A DNA stretch of 64,000 nt from Drosophila miranda (GCF_003369915.1 NC_046674.1:17899501-17963500); one strand, 5' to 3'; shown: positions 11,939 through 23,491, counted from the first letter of the stretch. Program-made: numbers and translations. Notes: generated by a model from the letters alone, not told the origin.

Positions 11939-14900
11939 TGTCTGGCCAGATGCAGATTAGATCCGTTACGATGAAATCGGGCAGAAGGTTCTATAGACAA
12001 AAGCCGGTGCGTCCCAACGAAGATATCTGTGTCCGTTCATAGGGCCAATGTCGATCGCTCAGCCTTGGACAGGACTCGGGGATTGGCCAATATGTGTGTC
12101 GACATGGGTCATACAAACGATAGACGGCTTCGCTGGGGTTTTGGAAATTTTTGAAAACTACTTATTGTGACATATAAATCAGTGAGTGCCGGGCAGGGGA
12201 GGTGGGGGAGTAACCGAAGGGTTTACGTACTCCCCTAATAATTTGAAAACCAGTCACGGCCAGTCAGGACAACGCCATCGAAGACCACTTTGGTTAATGG
12301 CAAAGCGCATAAATGAAATCATAAATAAAAGTCGCAGCTTTGATTTACTTGCGTTGACAACAGAACAACATTAAATTAAGTGCAATATCGAGGCAAACAA
12401 ACAACAACAACAACAAAAAAAAGACCATTTCAAGGAAGGGGGGGGGCAGCAGAGGACGAGCCAACGAAGCGTGAACGGGTGAACCCCATGAGGATGGGCT
12501 GGAGTGGAAGTGGAAATTGCGCATTAGCCTCGCCCGGCCATGGATGCAACCAGAGCGAAAGCAAACAGGACACACAGGACAATGATAGCCGGAATCAATG
12601 CCAGCTATCGAGGCGGCGCTCCCCGTAGAAGCTCAATTCGAAGGAGCGGAAAGCCAAATAGAACCCACTAATGAATCCTCAGGGCAATTAGAGCTTCACT
12701 TTCGAAGATTCTAGGGAGCTCCTTGGCGTCCGACGGGGGACCCACGTGTGCGTCTGCCTGTCTGCCTGCCGGGGGTGTGTGAGGCAGGAGCATTAAAACG
12801 GCATTCAACGCCGCCCATAAATGTTGGCAATTAAAATCTTATTTTCGCTTATTACATTTTCTGGCGCCCCGCAGATGCACAGGTGTGGGCCACCCCCACC
12901 CCACCCCACTGCCTGGCGACAATAAACACGTCTAAAATTTGTAGCCCCAAAGAATTTGTCGCCCTGGCCCGGCCCGGCCACCTGTTCCCCGATACCATAC
13001 ATTTTTTTGTTCGCTTGCGTTTTCATTTTTCTTTTCCATTTCGGGTAATTGAATCATTTTAGCGCCATTTATTTTCCTTGTGATTTTCGAGTGGCGGGGC
13101 TGCCGGCGTGACATTTGTAAAACAATTTCTATTTTGAAAATGAAAATGAAACAAGCAATAGCAAGCAGGGGAGGGGGGAGCGGAGGGGAGCACATAAATA
13201 ATAATGCGTTAAATTTATGCGTTGATTAATGTCGAGCAGTCAATCTCCGCCAGCTCTCAGCGCACAGAAGCGCAATGTTCAGGTGTTGCCAGGGGAACAT
13301 TTTAAGTTCATATGAATACTTGATTGGGTGAGCAGAATCTTGAAATGGCCCAAATGTTTCTGAATGAAATGTGTATAGAAAAAGGGTCTATGTTATGCAG
13401 ATTTGTCTCTCAGCATTCATTCCTTCTAATCCCGAGATGTGCATAGTTTATATACAGATACAGAACCAAAACTACACTTGTTTTTCAATCAATCAATTCA
13501 GTGATAGTGCCTATAAATTCTCTTCAGAACTATATAAAGCTGATATCATCGTTTGTGGTTCACTTTAACTTTCTCTAATATGAGGGCCCCTCAAAGGAAA
13601 ATCGCATCGAATTAATTGAATGACATCTATCCACCTCCCATCGCCGGTGCTCCCAAAACCAACTCACCCTCAACGCAAAATACGTAGGCATTTAGCGAAA
13701 CGTTTATTTCATTATTACGCCCGGGGGTAAGGGCCGGAAGGGCCAGACCAGACAGAGGAAAAGTCAAATTGAAAAAGTCAAAAAGTGGTTTTCGCCCCCC
13801 CGCAATAAATACACTAAGAGCTCACAGGGGGTGGCAAATAGTGATAGCCACCGGCCCATAACATCGCAAGGGGTGGACGACGTTGAACTAAAAACCGGAA
13901 CGGAAGCAGCAACCGAGCAACAAGAAGTACCCGGAAGAACGAGCGAGCCCACCCACCACCACCGCCACCCCACCACCATCCGAACCACAGACAAAAGGCT
14001 GACACTTGTGTCCTCTTCCCAGCCAACTCTCCTCTTTATCATCATCATCCTCATCCCCTCCCACCACTTCATCGGCGGGCGGCCTCAAATCACATGCATA
14101 AGGTTTTTAAGTTTTGTGCTTTGTCATAGAAGTGCGTGGAGGACGATCTGCAGATACAGTTGTAAAGATATGGTAACAGGCGCGTAATGTGACAGCATTG
14201 CCAGGCCGGAGCAGAAATGCTTATGGCATGCTTATGGAGTGGGTGGGTGGGCCAGACACAGCGTTACACATGTTTGGGCGTTGCCAGTCGAATCTGGTTG
14301 TGTTATTGGGATTGGGTTTGGGTTTGGAGGTTTTAGGGTGGGGGCTGGCGAGGGTCGGAAGAGATGATTGAGAAAGTAGTTTAAGCGAGCTAGGACCGCG
14401 GCTCTACTTTTACACCCGATACTCAATCCAATACGATCGCACTTGTCATCAGAGATGGAAAGACTATTTGATTCGAACTCCACTCTTTCGCTACTGTTTC
14501 TTATTCCTCTCCTCTCCAGCCCGTAAATCTCCGCCCGAGTGCACACACTGCACGAGAAAGAGCGTGTGTGAGAGAGAGGTACGAGAGAGTAAGCGTGTGG
14601 AAGGGGGTAGCGATAGAATGATGCTCTGTACACTAAAGGAACTCTTCTGCCCACCCTCTCAAGCGTAGTACCTCTCGCTATTTTTGACAGACATGCTGCC
14701 TATCTTCCCCTATCAATCCTATGGGCTATCCACTTTACCATACGAGTATTACGTGAACCATTTCTGTTGACATTGGCCCCTTGTTTACACGAACATCCTG
14801 CCAAAGGGACAGACACACAAATGTTTAGATATCAGTTTGCGTAAATAGGAACAGCGAGAAAGGACCGACAGTGGAATGAACGTGAATGAGGCACCAACTA

Positions 14901-15095
14901 AATGCTGGGTAAATAGTTGCCGGGGTAATTGGATCAAAGCTGCGTGGAGCATTTATTTACCTTTCGATATGATATTTGTACACTGTTGGACAGGCGGCCG
15001 CTGGGGGGGAGGAGGGGGAGGGCGAGCAAACTCAATGTTGCAGTCCATTTCAGACCTTGAGGGGAAATTTAATTAAAGAACAGGTGACAATGTCG

Positions 15096-15152
15096 GAGAG
15101 GAGAGAGAGAGAGAGAGAGAGCTGGCAGAAACACACACACACACACACACAC
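15096..15152. repeat. (GA)n followed by (CA)n microsatellites
   Basis: An uninterrupted GA run of about 26 bases, a nine-base spacer, then a CA run of about 22 bases. GA runs bind GAGA factor and CLAMP in flies, so they can have regulatory effect, but none is shown here. Confidence 0.85.
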
Positions 15153-15513
15153 ATAATTTCCGCCATTGAGCATCATAAATCAAAGTTCAAAGTCCAAGTG
15201 AAACAGAAATTCGACTGAAAAGCGGAATAGAGCCCGGAGCGGAGCTGGTGCCGAGCCACTGCTGCAAGTGTCAGCAACATGTGGCAAGGAGAAGAAAAAA
15301 TTGAAAAAATAACGAATACAAAAAAACATAAAAAAAAAAACACAACGCGGCAATCAAAAATGTCGCGAAGCAGTCCTGTCCGCGCTCCTTCCGTTTTTGA
15401 CATGGTCAAGTTTAATTGAAAAAACAATACAAAAAAATTTGCCATAAAAACGCAACTTTTAACCTCCGCAGCTGCTGCCGAAGCTCATAATTAGAAAATC
15501 CACCAAAGAGAAC

Positions 15514-15550
15514 CAGAGAGAGACAGAGAGAGAGAGAGAGAAAGAGAGAG
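15514..15550. repeat. (GA)n microsatellite
   Basis: A GA/AG-rich run with a few interruptions, about 400 bp after the previous GA run. Confidence 0.8.
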
Positions 15551-17225
15551 CTCAAAATTAATTTATTCTTCGTTTTTGTTTTTTTTTTGTATTCTTTTAA
15601 TTGAAATTTTCTTCTTTTCTGTAGCCTCTGCAGATAATTTTAATAACCTGCTCTGCACACAGGAGGATAGCCAAAAAGGATGCGACGGTAATTGCCGTGG
15701 CCAAAGCGGATGATAAGCAAATTTGGAAGCGAAACGAACCCCTTCATGCCTTCCTGCACCGAATTCACTCTCTTTTCTGTGTCTTTTATTAACAAATTTT
15801 ACTTTATTTACGCCGCACGTTATGCTATAATTTATAATCAGGATAGGTACCAAAATGTTGCAGGCAAGTTGATTAAATTTGATACAGTTGATGAAGTCGA
15901 TATGAGTCCGAAATTTGGGTTGAAAAGGGTTGAATTTGTGGTTGAATTCTGAGGACATTTATGGGGCAGATAAGGGGGTTGAGTGGCAAAAGCTCTCATT
16001 GAATAAAACCCTCCCTAATTTCAAATATTTCTTCTTATCTAATAGTTCACATTACAAAATATTGAAAAATATATCTAAAGCAGTGCACATGGCTTTATAA
16101 TAATACTAGTCAAGAGCCAAAACAAGTCGGTGCGTGACCGGAACGCGCATCTCTCTCAATTTTGCTTGCACTCCTCATGAGAGACGGGTATAACATAGTG
16201 GGAATGAGAAGGAGCGCACCCGCTAGTAAATGTCAGGCAAGAACGCAGAACGACCGAGGGGCGATGCCGCATGACGCGTAATGCGTTAACCGAACCGATC
16301 GAGAACAAGCAGGAAGAGTAGGTGTAAGATTAGTATTAGAACTAAACTTACTAAAAGAAGAAAGCATGAATTCAAAATACAAAAGCAATTACTAATTAAG
16401 AGAATCCCAAATAACTAGATCTACAGAACCGAAGGGACAACAGTATAACGTTTCTAGTAAATCTAAAAGGAATAACTGGCTTAAATTTCTAGATTTATTA
16501 GCTAATAGGTCATACCTTGGCGTCCAGCGTTCAATTGAGTTTTGGGGTTCAAGACCCATCCCCATCCTGATTCCGTCCTCGATTACCGGTGCAAACGGTA
16601 CGGTACGTTGGTGTGTGATTGAGAGAGTGTTTGTGGGAATTTATGCAGGTGAAGTGCTACTGAAATTGTCACTTTCTTTCTCTCTTTCTCGTTCCAAAAG
16701 AAACAAAGTTTCCTCCGCAAAGAAGAAGAGATTCCCCGCCCATTGGAGTGAGCAAAAGATCTACACTGAGAATAACGTACAGAACAGAAAAAACAAAAAC
16801 AAACAAACAACAAAAACACGGAAAAGAAACGCACTCTTCTCTCTCTTATCTTTTTGGCTCATAATCGTGTGCCGCTACGTTTTTCTTGCTTTCCTGTTGT
16901 CCTCCCATAAGAAGCCGAAGAAGAAACGGGACCGTGAGATAAGTAGCCACGCGACAATTTTGAGTAGAGGAGAAGAAGGACAGCCTGGGATGCGCATAGT
17001 GCATTTGCATATGCGCTTATAATAATTATGTAGAAAGAAAATAAAAGTATAAGCATTGAATTTCTCTCGTCTCACTTACCCATAATCAACGCAAAAACTT
17101 TAGGCATCTTAACCTTTGCCTCGTGGAGTGGGAAAGGGACAGAACTTGACGAATTTTCAAGCACGCACACACACATTGCTGGAACTCACGTGATCAAACG
17201 AAAAAAAGACACAACGACACAGTAA

Positions 17226-18030
17226 CACATTTTAGACTTTTACACATGAAAAAAAAGAATTTATGTTAAAATAATATGTTTATCTGCATATACATACATA
17301 TGTATATTAAACACTGAACATATACATATACATATCACACATTGCTGCCCTTGTCCTTCGTAGATCTGCATTTATGCCGCCATTTGGCCTCTATTGGCCG
17401 CTGCTCTTCTTATTTGTTCTCTCTCCCACGCTCTGCTCGGGTACTTTTGCGAAAGCGAAAAACGAAAGCAAAAAACAAGGAAAAAACGGAATATCACATT
17501 TTGTACATTGCCACATGAAAAAAATAATTTATGCAAAAATAATATGTTTTTTTACATACATATGTATGTATGTGTGTATCGAATATATACATACACATAC
17601 ATATGTATGTATATCACACATTGCTGCGCATCTCCTTCGTAGATCTGCATTTATGCCGCCATTTGGCCTCTATTGCGCCCCCGCCCTTTATTAAGCACAT
17701 TTTCTTGCACTAAAACACACTTTTTTTATATGTATAATCACTGACTCACTACACTAAACTTCACTTCACACACCTGCGCGACATTTTTCCTATTGGATTT
17801 TTCACCATTTTCCGCAATTTTCATGGACTTGAACGCGGAGCCGACTTGCCGAGGCACGCTTTGACCGGGTGAAAAAATTTCAGTGAGAGCGGCGAAAATG
17901 CGTGCATTCTTTGATCTCCCGCTCCTCTTCTTATTTGCTCTCTCTCCCACGCTCTACTCGGGTGCTTTTTCGAAAGCGAAGAACGAAACGAAAAAAAGGA
18001 AGAAAGCGGAACGGATCACATTTTGCATAT
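17226..18030. repeat. Locally duplicated block, unit about 270-280 bp
   Basis: The segment beginning ACATTTT..ACACATGAAAAA at 17226 recurs at 17497, and the segment CACATTGCTGC..CTCCTTCGTAGATCTGCATTTATGCC at 17338 recurs at 17617. A third partial copy of the part at 17399-17505 (CTCTTCTTATTTG, CTCTCTCCCACGCTCT, CTCGGGT, GAAAGCGAA) lies at 17921-18030. Copies are close but carry substitutions and small indels, so the duplication is not very recent. I cannot name the family. No long open frame is shared between copies. Confidence 0.75.
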
Positions 18031-18570
18031 GGCCTCAGGCGGGTCGCCTTAGACCCCTCCTTCTATGCCGTTACGCAGCCGCTTCAACTCTCTTAATTTT
18101 CTCAGTAGTGTTCGCTAGATACCATCTTGCTTATCAGGCCCAAGGCGTTTAGTGTGTTAGTTTTATGTCACTCCGCTGTTAAGAAATGATCCAGCCAAAA
18201 GTTGGCCCTTTCATGCCCCCGGTTAAGCCACCTAACAATGTCTCCTATTAGGTTATATGCCCATCTGCCTTGTTCTGTGTTGGCTCAGCATTCCTGCCAT
18301 CTAGTTAGGCTTCTTTCCCCCGCCGCCGTCTTTAGTTGTCTCCTTGATGCCGGGAGCGGTTTTGGGGGATTGCCCCGCGCCCTGAAGAGATCTCCCTTGT
18401 TTCCTCGGCAAGATTCACCACATAAGGATAACGCATTGTTAATATTGTTTTGAAACTGTGTTAGCCGTTAACTGTCATGTAGAACAATTTAATTTGACAT
18501 GTAAATGTATTTTTGGTTATTTTTCCTACATGGAAAATGCATGCTCACAGTGGCGCTATTGAAAGCCACA

Positions 18571-18584
18571 GCGCCATCTATTTT
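18571..18584 (-). promoter_or_regulatory. Possible CTCF-like core motif
   Basis: Read on the minus strand the site is ATAGATGGCGC, close to the core of the CTCF insulator motif. The partner half upstream is weak. A better match lies at 48370-48383. This is motif matching by eye only. Confidence 0.2.
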
Positions 18585-18689
18585 TGTTATTTTTAACTAC
18601 TGCTTGGAACTTACTGAACCGCCCGTTGGGGACCGAATTTGAATTTCCGCGCGGTCTAATAGTCTAATAGCTCTACTAGTCTCTAAGAA

Positions 18690-18850
18690 CTAGGCGTCAG
18701 ATAAGACGGAGAGACAGCCATGACTGTATCGACTCGGCTATTGATGCTGATCAAGAATATATATGTTTTATGTTTTATACTCTATGGGGTCGCAAACACC
18801 TCCTTCTGGGTGCCACTCACGCCCACTTTCACTATAAATCTGGTATAGCC
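18690..18850 (-). mobile_element. DINE-1/INE-1-like fragment, minus orientation
   Basis: On the minus strand it contains the hallmark run ATTCTTGATCAGCATCAA followed by TAGCCGAGTCGAT, preceded by GACCCCATA..GTATAAAA and CCAGAAGGAGG. These match, from memory, the 5' half of INE-1/DINE-1, a non-autonomous Helitron-like repeat of Drosophila. The extreme 5' end (TATACCCGATAC) is missing or degraded near 18850. The same hallmark appears in plus orientation at 48201-48225, and the preceding CCAGAAGGA/GACCCCATA part recurs at 48806-48830. Confidence 0.75.
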
Positions 18851-19634
18851 CTAAACTTTTCGAGCATCGCGTAAGAAAAATGGTTGGGGTAAGATCCACT
18901 TAACCAGTTCTACAAACTAATTTTTGTCTCAGGGGTAACGTATGTAAGGGAGCACCGAGAGAAAGGCCAGCAGTAGCGTCAAAGTGAGAGCGCAGACCCG
19001 CACATAAAAAAGAGCGAGAGAGCGATATTGAGAAGTGCGGCTAAGTACAGAGTGTCGCCGACGTAGCAGTGAGGACCAGCCCACTTCTCAAGATACGCGG
19101 TCCTTCAAGACAGGACCTTCAAAATACAAGCCGGAATAGAGGGAAAGTTGGCCTCACGTCGTGTCAGGGTCATAGGGAAATAGCTTTAATACAATTTTTG
19201 TAAATTACCTCAATTACCGATATGTGCTTTTTGAGCGGGCACTGTGAGCCGTATAATCGGCATACCAACCCCTACCCGTTTTTCCTTCCACCCAACACTC
19301 GCAAGTCAGCTAGCAGATGGCCACTTCTCGTCCAGTAATTGCTCCTCCACATCCTCCCGTTCCCATAACATGACATTACAAATTCCCTGTAGTTGGATCA
19401 GACCCTGGCGAACCTGAGAATTTGCACACCGCACTCGACAGAACTTCCTTACTAAATAATTTTCTCCATTTTCAAAGATTTTTGTATAACCTTTAAAACA
19501 TAAAAGCCTGGAAGCACCTGTCAATCGCTGACAATCGACTATCGTCGTACAGAAAGTTTTTGATTGAAGTTTTACAACACAGATGTAATTCAAAGCGAAA
19601 TCATCAAAAAGAAAATTTTACAATAATAAAAAAA

Positions 19635-20180
19635 ATGTCGCATAGTAAGCCCAAAACCGACAGTGTTCTGGAAAACAAGCGGCAGACACAGGCACGGGAG
19701 TCTGTGGGAAGTGCGAATGCTCTGCCCGAGGTGAAATCCGATGCGACCCCCAAAGCGTCAGTTTTAGCTGCTGGAGGAGGTGAACTACACGCTGAGGCAG
19801 GACCAGCAAAGGATGTTACTATCTACAATGCCTACAACATGGGACCAGCTTTTGGCAACAAGTTCCCCTGTCCGTACATTCGCTATATACTGCAACGAGT
19901 GCTTACGGAGAGACTGAATAGCAAGACTTACACTGCTGCGGATGCTGTGAAGTGGACACGCGAAATAGCCGACGAAATCAATCTGAAGATGAAGGGACAG
20001 GGCCAGTACCCGCGTTACAAGCACGTGGTCAACGTAATGCTCTATCAACAGAATGGCGCCGGCTGTTTCTATGGGGCTCGTGCTATATGGGATCAACTCT
20101 CAGATGATTATGTTTCCTATGTCTTCGACGGTGGTAGTTTTGTTTGTATTGCCAGTGTCTTTGGTTGTTATACGTATTAA
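19635..20180 (+). CDS. Tctex-type dynein light chain family protein (181 aa)
   Basis: The protein is a member of the Tctex1 (DYNLT) family. These small dimeric light chains bind dynein intermediate chain or sit in axonemal dynein complexes. The first 65 or so residues are charged, Ala/Ser/Lys-rich and look disordered. The Tctex1 domain fills the rest and ends in the family's typical C-terminus, where a Tyr-Val-Phe strand is followed by a hydrophobic strand ending VFGCYTY. In mid-domain it has the KHVVNVMLYQ..GAGCFYGARAIWD stretch that marks the family. It is a single uninterrupted frame. An upstream in-frame start would add 25 residues of basic, UTR-like sequence, so the ATG at 19635 (after an A-rich leader) is preferred. 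An AATAAA signal lies only 16 bp after the stop. The long N-terminal extension and very short 3' UTR fit the TCTEX1D group and testis-expressed genes, but that is inference. The exact fly orthologue is not named. Confidence 0.85.
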   Translation: MSHSKPKTDSVLENKRQTQARESVGSANALPEVKSDATPKASVLAAGGGELHAEAGPAKDVTIYNAYNMGPAFGNKFPCPYIRYILQRVLTERLNSKTYTAADAVKWTREIADEINLKMKGQGQYPRYKHVVNVMLYQQNGAGCFYGARAIWDQLSDDYVSYVFDGGSFVCIASVFGCYTY

Positions 20181-20195
20181 TTTGGGCACAGAGGA

Positions 20196-20201
20196 AATAA
20201 A
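20196..20201 (+). terminator. Poly(A) signal of the Tctex-type gene
   Basis: AATAAA 16 bp downstream of the stop codon at 20178-20180. Confidence 0.6.
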
Positions 20202-20439
20202 CATTCAAGTCGCAACGTTATATTTACAACTTTAAAAATATAGTTTTATTGTTTTTAAACATATTCTTCAGGACGATGAATATCCATCAACTCAAAATGT
20301 GAGAATAGATCTTTCTACTTTTCATTATCAAAAAAGTTGCGACTTTACCAGTTGTTGGCATTTGCTTTGGCATGTATCTTGTAGGTAGTCCCTTGAATGC
20401 CCCAAAGATCTTGCAATAGCCAAGCCAAGCAAATTGGAG

Positions 20440-20990
20440 GCCGAATTTAAACATCCACAGCACCTGCGCGAACATTCCAGGCACCACTGTGGCAGGAGCT
20501 TCAGATTCACCCCACCCTATCTACTCCAGTACGAGAGCTTTGTGATCCTTGATTGGCCGGAGCTACGACATAATGCATCTGATCACCCCGCCAGAGGTGT
20601 GTGCCCAACTCAACTACGAACTGGACGGTCCACTTTTACCTTTAGTAGGCTGCCGCCGTCAACAACAACCTGCAGTCAATATCTCCGCAAACCACTCCCT
20701 AACATCTGTCACATTCGGCGCGTGGAGCTGGAAAGGCCACAGCAGACCAGTCCAAGCAGTTGGTCCACACAGTGCGGGATTTGGATATCTTCACGGTCAA
20801 GGAGATAGACGATTTTGATGATCAGATTCTGCAGGCAGCACCTCCAGTGCCTCCAGTGTTCTCCTTGGCTTCGGTCAACGACTGGATGTGCCAATCCAAA
20901 AGTAAATGGCTATTGATGAGGTTTTCGCATGTGCATATAATCTTTTTTGATTAGCACATGAGCATCTGCTGGTACTCTAGGCGGAAAATT
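20440..20990 (+). pseudogene. Decayed coding stretch, unidentified protein (plus strand)
   Basis: Protein-like sequence is spread over different frames. One segment (about 20549-20645) reads RSYDIMHLITPPEVCAQLN and then needs a shift of one base to enter the frame beginning AAAVNNNLQSI at 20649. That frame meets a TAA at 20700-20702, then continues as a convincing acidic coding segment (SKQLVHTVRDLDIFTVKEID, followed by DDFDDQILQ and a Pro/Val-rich tail) to 20900. A possible short intron (donor GTAAAT at about 20901, acceptor GATTAG at about 20955) would lead to a stop 27 bases later. One frameshift and at least one internal stop argue for a dead gene; sequence error or a wrongly guessed intron structure is the alternative. 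I do not recognise the family. Confidence 0.45.
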
Positions 20991-20999
20991 CTATAGTGC

Positions 21000-21730
21000 C
21001 TCGTAAGTTGTGCCAATCTGACTGGTTACCCGCCATTTCTCTAACTGGACAAAGGGCCGGGTCCGGCCCGTGAAGAGCTTCAAGTAGGTGTCCAGCGATG
21101 CGTGGGAGATTATGCTTAGCCTTAACACATCTTGGGGAGCAGCGTAATGGGCAGAGGCCACCCCGCTCTGCTATTTAATAAAAGTTCGGACTCGGCCAGT
21201 CTGTACATAGATGTTGGATGTTGCTTTCCTGTGAGGACATTTTGCTGAAATGCGTGCGGTCCTGAGTGGAGAGCTGACTGGCGACTTTGTTGGTTCGGCG
21301 GCTCCTTCCTTATGATCAATACACACAACATCACAAATCCTGTTACACTTCTTGATGGGAGTGTTTAAAAAACAACTCTTTTGTTTTTCGTAGATACAGA
21401 TTTTTAGGGATTTTTCTATTTTAGTTATTGCGATCAATAAATTGCTTAGCAGTTTCTTTCAATAATGGCCGCGGGTTAAATAAGAATCACAGGCATCATA
21501 TTCTATCCAGCACGTCATTGCTGGATGCATCATCAAAATTGGCTACGCGATGCATTCCAGGTGTTCATACCAAAGCTCTGTTCTTCTTGGCAGATCCAAA
21601 CGGGACTTCAAAAGGGTTTTTGAAACTGTTGTGCTCCATTAACTGGGAAGAGTTCATTGTATTCATCTGTTCGTGAATCATCTGCAATCGGGTGCCAAAA
21701 TCCCGTTGAATCTACATCGATATTATATAA
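21000..21730 (-). pseudogene. Decayed coding stretch, unidentified protein (minus strand)
   Basis: Reading the minus strand from 21700 downward gives a protein-like run (RDFGTRLQMIHEQMNTMNSS, then a segment with NSFKNPFEVPFGSAKKNR). A TGA follows, then the same frame continues with HRVANFDDASSNDVLDRI and, after more TGA stops, LLKETAKQFIDRNN. Further on, after an AT-rich interval, a frame with a single TAG holds SIISHASLDTYLKLFTGRTR and FVQLEKWRVTSQIGTTYEAL, then a TAG at about 21000. Several in-frame stops over a stretch that otherwise reads like protein indicate a relic gene, although GTATGA after ALV could also be a splice donor. Family not recognised. It lies back-to-back with the plus-strand relic at 20440-20990. 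Confidence 0.4.
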
Positions 21731-21883
21731 AATGCTTTCCCTGACTGACCGACAGTCTGACTGATTGATTTGGCAGTAATATACATTCCAAAGACCGAGT
21801 CTTAATCAAGCAAAGCTGCGGTGTATTCCAATAAAGATGTAATACTCTCTTCAATTTTCTTTCATCGCATTTGCATTCTAGTT

Positions 21884-22631
21884 TTAATTTTCGTATTTGT
21901 CCATAATATCGCGGGCCACTTTCAGCTCCGCCAGCAGAGCCTTCAGATGCGAGCGTTCGAAGTTAACAATATGCGTGGTATCCTTGGGCAGGCCATCGAC
22001 CAGTTCTTGCAAGATTTTCAGTTCCAGGGTGGCACAATTTGCTGGCGTTTCGCCAGGCGAGGTTACATTACGTACGCTTTGCAGCTCGTTAACTGGGGAA
22101 ATGGGCGGAGAAAATGTCATTATAGTGATAGCATAGCATGTGCGTAAAGGAACCCACTTCTAAATGCCTTATCTAACATTTTCTGACGTATGGAACCGGA
22201 ATGTTTCTGCAGCACACGGCACATGGCCGCAGCATGGTCCTTGGGAAGGCCTAGCTGTTGGATCTCCTCTCCAAATATGCTCTCCGTGCAGTTGTAGCGG
22301 GATGCATTGATCAGCATAAAGTTGATGCAGGCCACGGCCGTTTTCCCCTCATTAGTGAGTGTGGATGTCAACGATTTGATGGCCGCTTCCTTTGGAAGAG
22401 AGAGTGAGACTGTCAAATCCAAATCCACTTAATATCACACATACTCACCTCAAAAGCTCCGCCAGATATTCTTTGAGCCACCAGATCGCTTAGCTTTTCC
22501 AGATTCTCTATACTCAAGTTGGAGAGTGTTGATATGATTTCGGCCAATACCCAATCGGGACAATCCCCTTCGCCGCAGAAACGGAATTTCTTTAAAGAGA
22601 AAATAAATAATAACATATTTAGATGCAACAT
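21884..22631 (-). CDS. COMMD4: COMM domain-containing protein 4 orthologue
   Basis: Three coding exons on the minus strand: 22631-22449, 22389-22158 and 22092-21884, joined by introns of 59 and 65 bp with GTGAGT/AAAG and GTGGGT/CCAG ends; frames join exactly. The N-terminal segment KFRFCGEGDCPDWVLAEI is nearly identical to the start of vertebrate COMMD4. The middle carries the helical HN domain, including the family stretch EEIQQLGLPKDHAAAMCR, and the C-terminus has LKALLAELKVARDIM as in the COMM domain. COMMD proteins form the Commander complex that recycles endosomal cargo with CCC/retriever. With the start used, the product is 207 aa (human about 199). The true start may differ, because human begins at the residue next to KFRF and the preceding residues (MLHLN...) read like intron sequence ending in TTTAAAG. 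The region just after the second intron is shorter than in human and lacks the usual Trp. Confidence 0.85.
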
Positions 22632-23491
22632 TTCACTGGAAATAAGGAAATAAATTTAGTTATCCGAGGCTATCCAACAACCTCCTCCTTTTCGAGTCGC
22701 CCTTCAGCCCACACATGCTAACTGCAAACACACGCCTACAGCCAAGTTATCACATCACGTTTTGAGTAAATTAAAGACTAGAAGGAGGTCCAACAAGAGG
22801 ACTAGGGCTGACTACGACGCTCTTAGCAAAAATAAGTAGAAGGAATACATCAAATCTTAGAATACCCTAAGATAGATATTATACAAAATATGGGCAAGCT
22901 TAAAACTGACCAAGAATACCCTCTCATGTTATTCGAAAAACCGATATACCCCTTGCAAGGACATCAACAACTTGAGCAACGGAAAAAGTGGCGATATTTG
23001 CATATGATTAATTTCATACGCTTGCCTGCTAATCAGCGAGCATTTGTACGACTGAGTGAGTGGCAAGGCAAGCAAAAAGGGGTTAGTAAGTGGGTGGTGG
23101 CATCACAGAGACACAGAGAGGCGCGACACGACCTACATATAAGGCAAGTCGCCCAGGGAGCCGTTCTCAGTTTCAAGTGCACGTCACGTTTATCTTTTGG
23201 CAGGATTAATAAATTCTCCGGCATAGCGGAAAGAAACAAACGAGCGCCAGTTAGGAGCGTGAAAATTTATGACACTTGTTGCAACCGTCTGCCCACAGCC
23301 AGGACGAGGACAGGACGGGGCATGCCACGCTTATTAATACGCACTCTTATTTATTTAGCGACGTGTGTAACGGCTTAGAAAATGCGAACGACAAACGTTT
23401 TATAATTATTTTATGGACTTCAAAGTTGTCAACGGGCGCGACTTATTCTTCAACCAGTGGGCGGACCAACAGTTGGACTTAAACCCGCAGC
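22632..23491. other. Intergenic region between COMMD4 and Lk
   Basis: The two genes point away from each other, so this is a shared upstream region. The 162-codon open frame at 22890-23378 has no recognisable domain and irregular composition, and I do not call it a gene. The Lk TATA box sits at the right edge. Confidence 0.6.

Larger units (their letters stand above)
11939..16100. other. Gene-less stretch with microsatellites
   Basis: No gene recognised. It contains G-rich runs (12438-12447), CT/GA-rich segments, a short segment at about 14411-14425 (ACCCGATACTCAAT) resembling the terminal motif of DINE-1 repeats, and the GA and CA runs listed separately. The open frames, such as those at 13831-14187 and 14232-14654, lie over low-complexity sequence and look like chance. 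Confidence 0.55.
16101..19560. other. Repeat-rich intergenic stretch
   Basis: No intact gene. The stretch holds a duplicated repeat block (17226-18030), a broken DINE-1 copy (18690-18850) and GC-rich unique-looking sequence at 18030-18450. Segments at 16120-16330 and 18900-19130 carry short GAGAG-rich stretches and may be further repeat remnants that I cannot place. Confidence 0.5.

Noticed and set aside
11587..12042. Plus-strand open frames opposite the cysteine-rich ORF, including a Gln/His/Pro-rich one at 11646-11930
   Set aside because: Kept only as a competing reading; the minus-strand frame has a more protein-like and codon-varied pattern.
16530..16580. GGTTCAAGACC resembling a tRNA B box
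   Set aside because: No A box or cloverleaf could be fitted around it.
22890..23378. 162-codon open frame between COMMD4 and Lk
   Set aside because: No domain and erratic composition. It occupies the upstream region of Lk.
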